Below are positions 21,801 to 31,700 of a stretch of DNA of 64,000 nt, piece after piece. Within the stretch, counting starts at the first letter, position 1. Every line of letters begins with the position of its first letter. The position numbers and the translations under genes are program-made. The stretch is from Branchiostoma lanceolatum (Eukaryota > Chordata > Leptocardii > Amphioxiformes > Branchiostomatidae). The DNA is taken from contig NC_089735.1 of NCBI RefSeq assembly GCF_035083965.1, positions 8,024,001-8,088,000 on the forward strand. The letters run 5' to 3'. The notes beneath the pieces are model-generated. The model was not told the origin of the DNA, did no database searches, and saw nothing but the letters and a program-made list of their open reading frames with translations.

Positions 21801-24800
21801 AGTCTACAGACTTAACACTGTAATCATGTGTCATGTGTGTAGGTTACTAGTATTTGATTTTAAAAGAAATGACATAATGACATATATTACCTAAAGACGT
21901 AGTCGTGTGCGTCTATCTCCTTCCCCTTTCCCGACCCCTTCATCTGCCCGCCTGAGCCCACCACCGCACACCGAACACATTTCTTCCGCCGTCCGCCGAA
22001 CACATCCGGGCTTCTGATAGCATTCACGATCTGTTCTACCCCTGAGCAACAAACGACATGAAGAAAATAAAGTAAAGTCGTATTGATTGATTAACCTCTA
22101 GCACAGTGAAGTAGTCTTTTGCACACGACTCCCTATTGGTTACAGAGTTAGGCAGCAGGGAGAAGATTAAGCAAGTGTTAGGTCGACCGGTCATACTAGG
22201 GGCATACTAGTGATCCAGACTCACTAACTACTGGGCTACGCCCGTTCACACTTGTGCGTATAAGTCCATATTGCATATTTAAAAAAATTGGTTTAGGTAA
22301 AGTTTGCGGGTAAGAAGTTGTTTTCCACATTGACCCAGCGGTGTGCAGCCTGGTATCTTACCGACAAAATACTTCTTCGGCAGCAAACTTTCACCTATAC
22401 AAAAATGTTGATACGCAACTCATATGTATAACGCTACGCACAAGTCAAGTGTGAACGGGGCTCTGCAAACCCACCGCTCCAAGCGAGCCATTGTTCATGT
22501 CCTTGGTACTGAAATGTTATCAACTGTGGCATAAATTTCTGTTGTGTTCCGTCGACATGAAAACTCATCCTCACGGCATCACGAGATAGAAACTCTTCTA
22601 TCTAAACAATAATCATACATAGTGTGCGTAACAGTCGAAGTTCAAATGACCCATGGGCCCCCAGCAACGACGTAAGCAATCTATATGTCAAACAATTTAC
22701 GGAATAGAATCTAAAGGGCGGCTGCATATCTTGACATCTCCAACAGATTACCGGCGGCAAAGACAGTATCCAAAGGGCAAAAGCAGGCCACTGGAAAAGA
22801 ATTGCTGCTCCTTGTTTAAATGAAGGTAGATTCTCGGTGGCCAATTGGACTGGTTTTGCCCTTTGGAAACTGTCTTTGCCACCGTTAAATCTGCTTGGAG
22901 ATTATATTTTACTCACATGTTTTGTTTTCCCTGCGGTATCCGAACGGCAGGGAGAATTTGGCGGTCAAACGGCTGTAGCGCTCCGTTTCCAAGTCAGTCT
23001 TGTCCATGAACAACTTGACATCCTCTTTAAAACGACCGTTAAACCACGATGACGTCATCTCTATGTTCCTGAGACTTGAAGGGCATTCCTGGGGAGGGGG
23101 GTTTGTAAGAGACAGCTAGAATTAAGTACTAGTAGTTGACGATAATTTGACTATTCCATTGCCAGTTCCTACACAAGACATAGTGTTGCTAATAGACAAG
23201 GTTTTATATCCGAATTAAAGTTATGAGTAAGTTCTGACCCTTAGAGCTTAGAGCTTATTGAAATAAGATACTTCTTAGCCCTTAGAGTTGCGTCGAGTGG
23301 TCATGTAGGCTCGAGGGCTCGAGATTGAGAGGTCACGGGTTCGATTCCTGGCATTTCTAGCTAGAGGTTGTGTCCATGGAAAACGCACTGAAAACAACTT
23401 TCCTCACTCCACACAAGTGTGAAAAGGGATAACGGTTAAGGTGTTGGGCCCAGAACTCAGAGGTTCGAATCCTCTGGCATACCACCAGTGTTTCCCTTTC
23501 CCCACTCCACCCAGATGTAAATATGGGTACGTGACTTCAGTTGGGGAAGTAAAAGGTGTTGGAAGGAGAGGGATGGGCTCGACCTTCCAATACTATGCCC
23601 TGTGCAGATAGCAACGCACTGCCCCTACGGCCTCAAAAAGCCGGGACTACCTTTACCTATTCCAGCGCTCTAAAAAAATTCGCTAATAGTACTAATATCA
23701 TAAGCTGTATATTCGATACGTATAATGTCCTTGATAATACTCACCGACTTTTCGTACATGATATCTCTGGCGAAAGGCAGATCGTGAAATCTCCACGTTC
23801 TGTCAATCCGTGGCAAAATGTTACCTAAAGCGCGGTCTGAAATGACGTCACCTATGTCCTCGTCGTACTCTGTTCCCTCCCTCAACACCCTTTCTACCCG
23901 GGCCAAGGTGACGTCATAGTTCTCCCCCACTTCAACCCCTTCATGGATGACGCTGATGACGTCAGCTAACTGCCCTCCAATCAGAAACTGGGACTCTATC
24001 GTTGTATTCAACATCTTTGTGATCCCTTGTAGGACAGATGCCTCTGTGTCTTCTCTCATGGTGATCATGTACTGGATGATGTTTTCAAGAATTTCTGCAG
24101 AAGGATTGTTCACAGCGAAGTCGTCTTGATCGATGAGTGAAATCAAATGGTGAAGATTTTGGAAATCAGTCTGTTTAATGAGAGGGGTGGGTCTGTGTAG
24201 GAGCTGGAGGTTGAAGTACAGTGAATTTCTGTGAAAGAAAACAATGAGTTTCGCACATGGCCATGGTTGAATGTTTTAGCACAAGTGTATGTAGCTTACC
24301 ATGCTGGTAAGGCCTCTATTTTTGTCCTAGACGCTATGCCCCATACGGGGTCTTGTCTAGTAGTGTATAAATGTGCATGTAGATGAAGTACTCGCCAGAC
24401 ATGTCAACATCTCCAGTCGCCATTCCTTTATCTACTAGCAGATGTGGGGTTCGACTCAGTGTATTACGTGTGTTTTTGAGGATTTTCCCCCGGCCACGTC
24501 TATCCAGCGAGTCTGTCTTAAATGATAAACTATAAACTATCGCATATAAAAAATGTCATTTGGGGGGGATTTATGTTCTAGATTTTTGTTTTTGTTGCTT
24601 TTTAAGGAATACTCATTACTTGGCAGTATCTCAGACAATACGCATAACTGATAAGAAATACTATGAAAGGTCACATACCTTTCCTGAATTCTCACCGCAG
24701 TTGTCACTTCTTCGTACACTATAAACAGCAGTGCCAATACCACTCCTGTCCAGAGAGCAGTTTTAATGACTTTGGTTCTTCTAAACATTCTGATCCCCAT
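18798..24800 (-). CDS. ST6GALNAC-like: ST6GALNAC1/2-like alpha-2,6-sialyltransferase, paralogue A (complete, 8 exons)
   Basis: GT29 enzymes transfer sialic acid from CMP-sialic acid; ST6GALNAC1/2 act on O-linked GalNAc in the Golgi. Exons, 5' to 3': 24679-24800, 23745-24228, 22917-23088, 21891-22041, 21456-21564, 20820-20944, 20067-20252 and 18798-18939. They total 1491 nt and 496 residues, all phases consistent. It has a type II topology: basic start (MFRRTK), then a membrane segment (about residues 14-28), a long acidic stem (about 41-202), and the catalytic domain. Sialylmotif L is [14 protein letters not shown] (Cys284). Motif S is [22 protein letters not shown] with MCDYV (Cys437). The VS motif is LHYYD (His454). 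Length and the HPDFLRY/RPTTGA signature match ST6GALNAC1/2. Sequons include NRT, NST, NAT and NAS. The fifth exon ends at a GC donor. It lies tail-first behind the broken copy and paralogue B. Confidence 0.88.
19069..19572. mobile_element. Mutator-like non-autonomous element with ~160-bp inverted ends and 10-bp target duplication
   Basis: A 504-bp element in the last intron of paralogue A. The arms (about 19069-19229 and 19410-19572) pair over about 160 bp, including GTTTTGTTCGCG, 'gtggaaaattttcgcgtgg' and 'cccttgggaat'. The direct repeat CTTTGTGCAC flanks it at 19059-19068 and 19573-19582. Long terminal repeats plus a 9-10 bp duplication fit Mutator-like elements. No transposase frame is present. 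Confidence 0.8.
19750..19835 (+). repeat. tRNA-like SINE fragment
   Basis: It contains a tRNA-like stretch ending in GGGAGTTTGAATCCCGGC, which resembles a B box and T arm, preceded by 'tagttggtgactctagac'. It is not a folded functional tRNA. Lies in the last intron of paralogue A. Confidence 0.4.
19915..20043. mobile_element. CTCCAAGCAGA-family MITE
   Basis: Left TAATCTCCAAGCAGATC and right GATCTGCTTGATAATTA are inverted. The arms extend through 'gcgggacaagacag' / 'ctgtcttgtcccgg'. It lies 24 bp downstream of the donor side of the sialylmotif S exon of paralogue A. Confidence 0.75.
22735..22904. mobile_element. CTCCAAGCAGA-family MITE next to an exon
   Basis: Left ATCTCCAACAGATTACCGG and right 'ccgttaaatctgcttggagat' form the ends. 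Inner arms include 'ggcaaagacagtatccaaag' against 'ctttggaaactgtctttgcc'. The right end stops 12 bp from the exon at 22917-23088 of paralogue A. Confidence 0.75.
23275..23660 (+). repeat. Composite tRNA-derived SINE with two tRNA-like modules
   Basis: Two B-box-like modules, GGTTCGATTCCTGG near 23338 and GGTTCGAATCCTCTGG near 23462, each follow an A-box-like stretch. A body follows, ending 'gccgggactacctttaccta'. Neither module is a complete tRNA. Located in intron 2 of paralogue A. Confidence 0.6.
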
Positions 24801-25334
24801 ATGGATAGTTGTGTTGTCACAGGGAATGTAAAATCAATTCGATATGACTAAACATGTTCAGCACATTTTGACCTCCGACAGTCTCTGGCATCCATGTTGT
24901 TTTGGTCTGCAAAGCCAGTGCATGGTTATGGATTTCATATTTTCTCCCTTAAATTTTCTCCTGTATTACTTTTAAATAGTAGCGTACAAAAAGTAAACAT
25001 TGGTCATTTCAGTTCAATGAGTTCGGTTTTGGTCAAAATGAATTACTTAGATTCATGAATATTGTTGACGGGGTGTTGAATAAACCCTTTCATACCCTCT
25101 CGCTAGGAGCGATGCTACTATGAGAAAACCAGTCTGTCCGGTCTGCGAGCACATTACAGCATATGCATGGATAATTACGTTAAAAAAGGTCGTAGTTGAA
25201 ACAAAAGAGCGTTGGGCGCCATGCAATTCTGACAAATATGGAAAAGGTTATTCGTGACATTTAAAGGTCACATGCCTATCTTTTATTGTGAAGGTCTTAC
25301 TTATACTGGACACTAGCCTGGAGTCCTGCCTTAT

Positions 25335-25533
25335 GCTAGGGTCACATTTCCAAGCCGGGGCCCGACCGGGCTGTTTGAAAAAACAAAGAATAAAAGCTGC
25401 ATATCAAGTACATACATAGCGTATGCCAAGGAATAATTTCTAAGAGTTTTGTGTGTTTTGTTGTCTCCTATATCATAGTTTTCGTTCCCGCAAGCTGCCC
25501 GGCCGGGCCCCGGCTTGGAAATGTGACCCTAGC
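25335..25533. mobile_element. GC-tipped foldback MITE
   Basis: The ends GCTAGGGTCACATTTCCAAG and its reverse complement pair for about 33 bp, including 'ccggggcccg'. A related half-decayed copy begins at 44250 in the CISD2 region. No coding capacity. Confidence 0.75.
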
Positions 25534-25534
25534 A

Positions 25535-25585
25535 TTAGTCCGCTATCCAAGCTCCGCACCTCGCCAAGCTTGGGTAGCGGACTAA
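25535..25585. repeat. 51-bp hairpin, TTAGTCCGCTATCCAAGCT ends
   Basis: An almost perfect inverted repeat (TTAGTCCGCTATCCAAGCT against AAGCTTGGGTAGCGGACTAA) with a 12-nt loop. It directly abuts the larger foldback. Confidence 0.75.
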
Positions 25586-26758
25586 GGCTATGACTGAACC
25601 ACCAGCTATAAGATTGAGTTACCTTTCCCTGTGTCCCAGCAGTTATTCATAATAATTACAGATTATGTCTGCTTTGTTACATATTTTCGATGATACAAAA
25701 AAACTGAAAATAGAAAATGACGAAATTACCTGTCATAGGTACTTCTAATTCACAAGGAACGGCCTTGAGTGTCTTTTACATCTAGTTTGCAGAATTTCGT
25801 ATGTGAACACTCACTTCCGCAAATAGATTCATTGTTTCGTTGTGAAGTCACTTTCTAATGTACAAATCAAAGAAGCTTCGGACAATTATTTTTCTAGTAA
25901 AATGTTTTATTTTTCTTAGCTGCAGCGAACGCGCAAATCAATTATAGCACATATAGATATCCCTATACGATCAGAATCGTACGCCATAGATTAGTCCATC
26001 CTAGCTAAGAGAGGATGCTCCACAATTGCCGAACAAGTCAGTAAATGAATAAATCACTTGAACACAGTATCACTGTGCCGTTACCAGTTCAAATACCTGG
26101 CGCATTATGGCTGAGGTGGATATTGCACAGAACCGGTACAATTTTCTCTTGTAAAACAGAAGAAATCCGTGTGACGAAACTGATGTATCAAAACAACAGT
26201 CTCTGGAGCAAAGGGCACATCTTTACTCGAGCTTCAGATGTGTTGTTTTTTCGAAGTTACACACTTCGAATCCAGTGCAGTAGTCTGGTGGATACAGGCT
26301 GGATCAAAGACTTTTAATACTACTCTTTCCTAGTTTACAACTAGGAAATAATGCATAGCTATAGATTCAGAGATGGGCACAGCCCAATACACCGAACGAT
26401 TTTTCTCTTAAAGAAATACGCTTCAAACCAGGCTGCCATCTGAACAAGTCCTTTCCATAGTTCACCAGTTTCCAACAGGCCATACTAGTAAATTGATAAA
26501 GTCACAAAAGTCCATAACTGAGCCTGGAGGTTATTACAGGTTTGCGTAGCACAACCTATGTTGAATCCGTTGGCTTGTGGGGGACCGCCATCTTGAATTA
26601 TGACGTCACAGGGTCGCCATGTTGTTTCAGTTGGAATGTGATCGTCATGGGGCGTTACAGACTCGCTGTGTCGTCTGTTGAGATGTGATGTAATGGAGAG
26701 GGCGTAATTTATAGCTTTGATGGCCGTTGGAACATTTGACAAGACAGCGGTTGGGAAA

Positions 26759-26764
26759 TTTATT
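26759..26764 (-). promoter_or_regulatory. AATAAA signal after the orphan VS exon
   Basis: AATAAA on the minus strand, 11 nt after the TGA of the orphan last exon, so that exon could still be processed as a 3' end. Confidence 0.45.
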
Positions 26765-27037
26765 CTACTCGCGGTCAGTCTCTTTGAAACCAGTTGATGA
26801 CCCCCTCTCGACTTAGCCGTGTCCACAGTTCTCTCTCGTTGTTGTAGTCGTGACAGGCCCCTCTCCACGGTTTGCTGACGTTGAACTTGTTCTTATCGTA
26901 GTAGTGAAGGGTGTAACTGGGGAGGAAAGAGAAGAGTAAGTAGACAACAGTATGGCCGATTCATGACGTCACAAGTCAACATGGTGGCGTCCATTGACTC
27001 GAGGGTGAAACAGAACAGGATTTTTGTAACACCTGCT

Positions 27038-27174
27038 TAATCTCCAAGCAGATGTTGGGGTGGATAAATCGTTACGTTTTGATAGCTGCCCTTTTTGAAA
27101 AGCGTTGAGTTTCACACAGAAAAGTGCAGCTAAGAAAACGTGACGACCCCCCCCCTATATCTGCTTGGAGATTA
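27038..27174. mobile_element. CTCCAAGCAGA-family MITE, plus solo right end
   Basis: Left TAATCTCCAAGCAGATG and right ATCTGCTTGGAGATTA surround a short core with 'gttacgttttg' and 'aaaacgtgacg' arms. A second, isolated right end (TTCTGCTTGGAGATTAC) follows at 27197-27213. Confidence 0.75.
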
Positions 27175-27289
27175 CATATGTGTTAAAAAACATTTGTTCT
27201 GCTTGGAGATTACGTAAGTCATTATGTAAGTGTTACTAGTACTACTTAAATTGTGTACGCATTTTACATCCACCTCTGCCAAAGCCTTC

Positions 27290-27520
27290 TCAAGCATCTG
27301 CTAGAGGTTTTGAACCTCTGCTAAGCCTTACAAACATCTGCTAAAGCTTTTGAACATCTGCTGAAGCCTTAAAAGCATCTGCTAAAGGTTTTGAACCTCT
27401 GCTAAGCCTTACAAACATCTGCTAAAGCTTTTGAACATCTGCTGAAGCCTTAAAAGCATCTGCTAAAGCCTCTACGAACCTCTGCTATAGCCTTTACAAG
27501 CATATGTTAAAGCCTTTACA
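27290..27520. repeat. Minisatellite of ~20-bp units with an ~82-bp higher-order period
   Basis: Variants of 'catctgctaaagcctt' repeat about eleven times. A block of four variants recurs almost identically after about 82 bp. It lies in the intron of the broken sialyltransferase copy. Confidence 0.85.
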
Positions 27521-27754
27521 TGCCTGGTAATAGATACCAAGATTATGAATAACATGTCTCACTATGACATGGTCCTCACCGTGTATCGTACCCATTCCCC
27601 GTACCCGGCGTACGTAGCCATACCGTCACCTGGCCTTGAAAGCGCCATGGAAGGGGCAAGTATTCACTGCTTTTCACTGATGACAATTCTTCTTGAAAAG
27701 GATATACAATTTATGTATATTCCCCCGTGTATGACCCTACAGCTCAACTGGAAG

Positions 27755-27990
27755 CAGCTTCATAGTTGAGCTCCTGGTTCCAATTAGTTGCTACCTGGGA
27801 GACCCCGGTTCAATCCTGGGAGCGGAAATCTCGGTTGGGGCTAGGCCGCACCCGTCTTTCGGAAGCTAGGGACGCAAAATGTGGGTCCGGTGTTCGAGGA
27901 GGTGAATCGACACGTTAAAAGGGAAGGACTAACAACCCCTCCCTGTAAAATTTTCTCTGCTACAGAAACAGCAAGGAAAGTTGCTGCCAT
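27755..27990 (+). repeat. tRNA-like SINE fragment
   Basis: 'agttgagctcctggttcc' and the B-box-like GACCCCGGTTCAATCCTGGG are followed by a repeat-like body. It sits between the broken copy and the 3' end of paralogue B. Not a functional tRNA. Confidence 0.35.
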
Positions 27991-28648
27991 ATATGCCACT
28001 TAGCACTACAAGGGTCTGAACGAATATATTCCTCCACTACAGCAACATATTTGGCATCATATAGAAGCAAACGGATTCTTCATATAATGTATGAATAGTA
28101 ATGCTTGAGATGGTCAGCAAGAATAGCTGTTCCTCTGTAACTCGAACTGAAAAGGAACGCAATAAACATGTGTGCTTTTTCCTTCACTGTTTACTTACCA
28201 CAAAAACCATGATATTAACTGAATTTATTATGTTTTATTGTAAGATCCAGGAAATAAAAAAACTGTCTGTGAAGCTGGTGTGTCACGCTGAATAACGTCT
28301 GAATAATTCGGAATTATAAATTGTCAAATGAAACCATTGATTCCTTTCATCGATATATATCATTCTTATCATATGAGATCATATAATCAGGTATGCTTGT
28401 ATACATCGCATGAATTATAAATATGATAGGGTTTAAGTTAAAAGTTAGCAAATGCTGCCAGAATAAAACAAAACGGCTTTCTCTGTAGAACATAAAAGAA
28501 GTCGTTGTCACAAAAATCATGAATTTTCCGCGGTCGCCCATAATGGCAGCCTGGCACTTCTATATTTTAGCTTTTTCGATATTTGCAGAGATAATACATT
28601 AACATTTCTACATCGAAATTCGCTATAGAGTTCTTTTGCCTTGCAATG

Positions 28649-28654
28649 TTTATT
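28649..28654 (-). promoter_or_regulatory. Polyadenylation signal of sialyltransferase B
   Basis: AATAAA on the minus strand, about 69 nt beyond the stop codon of paralogue B. Confidence 0.55.
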
Positions 28655-28722
28655 CTCCCACAAGAAACTGTTGTACATAGTCGATAGCTGGACAGCAGTG
28701 TCGATTCTATTGTTACGCGATG

Positions 28723-31700
28723 TCATTCTCTTTTATACCAGTAAATGATTCCTTCTTTACTGAGACGTGTCCACATTTTTCTCTCGTTGTCATAGTCGTG
28801 ACATGACGTAAAGTTCTGCCAGGGGTTGCTGGCGTTGAACTTGTTCTTATCGTAGTAGTGAAGAGTGTAGCTGTGGAGTAAATAGACAGTAGATGACATG
28901 TAGGGGGCAGCGACATGATTGGCATCTACGAAAGCCTAGAGCGACACCGCAGGAACTGTCCTACACCGTTCCCTCCATGGCCAAGCCTCTGACACAGCAC
29001 TTTCCAAGCTTCAGCTAAAAAACCCTTCCAAGCCTCTACACGTGTCTAAGCCTCCGCCGAAGCCTCTGCCAACGCCTTTGCACACCTCTGCAAAAACCCT
29101 TTATAAGCATAGGCCAAAGACTCTGCTACACCCTTTCGAAGTCTGAAGCTCTGATTAAGCCTTTACAAACCTCTGCTGAAGCCATTACAAGCATCTGGTA
29201 CACCTTTTCCGAGCCTCTAAACCCTTGCCTCTTTCTGTAAGAAGCCCTGCGTCATATAATTCAATGCTAATGTATTTCTCACCGTGTGTCGTACCCATAC
29301 CCGTACAGGCCCACGTTGTCGCACAGTTGTATGGCTATGAACGCAGTCATGGCGCCGGTGGTCGGCCTCGCCCCTGTGGCGTTGAGAAAATTGGCGTAGA
29401 TGTAGCGCATGAAATCTGGGTGGAGCATTTTTACGTTGGTTCTGTTTAGATCCGGCTCTTTCGGTTTCCTGCAATCAAAAATATTTCTCTTAGCGACATA
29501 CATGATAATTCAAGAGACCATCATCTACAATAAGTAGAACGTTCATGTGGTCATGACACCTTGTGGTGGGTCTGTTTGTAATACTCTTGTGTGTCCATAG
29601 TTATCTGAATACACTTACACTGTCAGTAGAGTGGCAGTGAGTAAGTAGGAACAGTTTCAGACATTCCAGGTCATGAGGTCAATGGAAGAGTCTACTAATT
29701 CAAGTGAAGGTATTGCTTTTGGTTTGTCCGTTTGTGTTTTCGCAGTTACTAAAACAGCATACTTTTCAATATGTTACGTTCACTGTAGACTAACAGGAAG
29801 TGATCGACGGACACGTGTAACCTTATTTGCATAAATTATGAACGGCAACGAGACAAACGAGAAAATCTGAATACTTCAGGGAGGTGTGAGATCTTCGAAC
29901 TCTTTATTGTGCTGGAACAACGCATACTGGGCATGTCACCGGTACATACAGGCACGAATGCCCTCAGAAATCGCAAAAGTCTTACCAGCATTTGGACATG
30001 TTTTTGCAGTAAGGAGGAGCGATCTTTCCATAGAGCAGCTTGTTCGCCAAGTAGTGCAGGTCCCACTTCTTGAAGGGGGCGAACACTCGCACTGGATTCT
30101 AGGAGATCAAAAGTAAAATCTTAAACTCTTTTTTTCTTCAACTTATGCCACACAGTATTCACTTACATGTATATGGATGACATTCGCGCGCGTATCAATT
30201 TTCGTCCGTTTCCGAAAAACTAGTCTTCAACCATACTGTATTTGGCTCTTTTTTTCGCACGCTCGCATCAATATTCTTGAACGTAGTTTTAATCTGTGAT
30301 GCATAATATTCTTGATATGTGCACAATATGCATAATACAATGTTTATATTTATGCTAACTTTTAACCTTACTGATTGTGTGTTTAACGTAATGACTATGT
30401 TTTTTTCCCAGGGTTTGCCCCTAGTAATACTAGTAGCCTCCGGGTAGTTGGGCAACCGTGGCATGTAACGTTACATTGAAATTATATGCCGAACTAATAA
30501 ATAAATACATCTACTAGTATCTCACCGCTTTAGCCACCAGCTGGATTTTCTGTGATTCTGGGTAGAATGTGTAGAAGGACGTTCTGTTTCCCACGTCGGC
30601 TGAGTACTTCTCTTCTGTGTGGGCGTTGTTCACTCTGTACAGACAAGACAAAGGTAAAGCAGTCATCCTCAACTGAGGTGAAGCACGGTGCTTTTGCTAC
30701 TAAAACGTTAAGCCCGTAGTGAAGCCACACTTGCAACTTTGCTTCGCTACGGCTTGCGTCATCGTTTTAGCCAAAGATACCGGATCACCCCACTCTCTTG
30801 ATTTGTGTATTGGCTTCTTTTACATGCAGAGGTTTGTAATCTACGCTTGAGGCTACGCCTGAAGTTCCGTCATACACTGGGCCGACGGCTTTACGTGACC
30901 ATCCGAAAGGACTAATGCAGCCCTCAGAGCATGCACAAGCGGGGTTCGAAGCTCGAGCCGCCCTCTGGATCCTCGGAATTTGAAAATGGTCAGCTGAAGA
31001 TAACTTTTATCAAATATAATATTCTGGCAAATCTTCAAACTCATGACCTGGTTACTACATCCTCGGAAAGCGATCCTTTTTGTATATTAACTTGTATAAC
31101 GTTATAGTCTCTTTAAAACTTGATTGTATGTTGTTCATCGACTGTTTGCTTCACTTGATGTTGATAAAATTATATCGTGACAGTCTCGCAATCCTTAACG
31201 GTGTACATGCAGGAGGAAAAATGGCTTTAAAAAAGATTAAGAGAAAGGTAAGTAGACAAACGCTTACCTGAAGACGTAGTCGTGTGCGTCTATCTCCTTT
31301 CCTTTCCCCGACCCCTTCATCTGCCCCCCTGTCCCCACCACCGCGCAGCGGATACAGTCCTTCCTCGGCTCGCCGAACACATCAGGCGTCGTGATTGTGT
31401 TCAAAATCTGCTCAAGAACTGAGGAAGGAACACACAATGATGAAACAATGACCCGGTATTGCGAAGAACTTCGTAACCGAACATAAAGGATATCGCGATT
31501 ACGCCCCCAGCGGAATGCCGCAGGATTGCACCGAGGAGGTCGCGGGGATTACTAAGTGAAAATTCCCATTTCAAGGCCCTTTTTAAGGCCGAAGTGGCAG
31601 TAGATTGTTATCTATCTATTTGTACAATTGTTGTGCAATAAAGTTACTACCATATCTACGGTATTGGAACGTGGAGCCTATCCCTCGCCGCCTTTTATGC

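Larger units (their letters stand above)
24801..26758. other. Spacer between paralogue A and the broken copy
   Basis: This is the 5' flank of paralogue A (minus strand). No coding exon recognised. It holds two adjacent foldbacks at 25335-25585. A promoter for paralogue A should lie near 24800-25000, but no core element is distinctive. Confidence 0.5.
26775..27650 (-). pseudogene. Broken third sialyltransferase copy: intact VS exon plus decayed sialylmotif S exon
   Basis: The exon 26775-26916 (142 nt, acceptor CCCCAG, entry phase 2) is open and encodes a full last exon: YTLHYYDKNKFN, PWRGACHDYNNEREL, a final VINWFQRD and a stop. Upstream, 27577-27650 matches the 3' part of the sialylmotif S exon of both paralogues, including a GT donor after CACG, but carries indels and no longer encodes RPTTGA or LCDNV. 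No L-motif, stem or membrane exon was seen. The intron between the two pieces has the same type of minisatellite as the matching intron of paralogue B, so this looks like a tandem duplicate of that gene's 3' end. Because the VS exon is intact and phase-compatible with the S exon of paralogue B at 29283-29468, it could also act as an alternative last exon. Confidence 0.75.

Noticed and set aside
23338..23480. Candidate tRNA genes from GGTTCGAATCC-type T arms
   Set aside because: No matching acceptor or anticodon stems. They are tRNA-like modules of a SINE.
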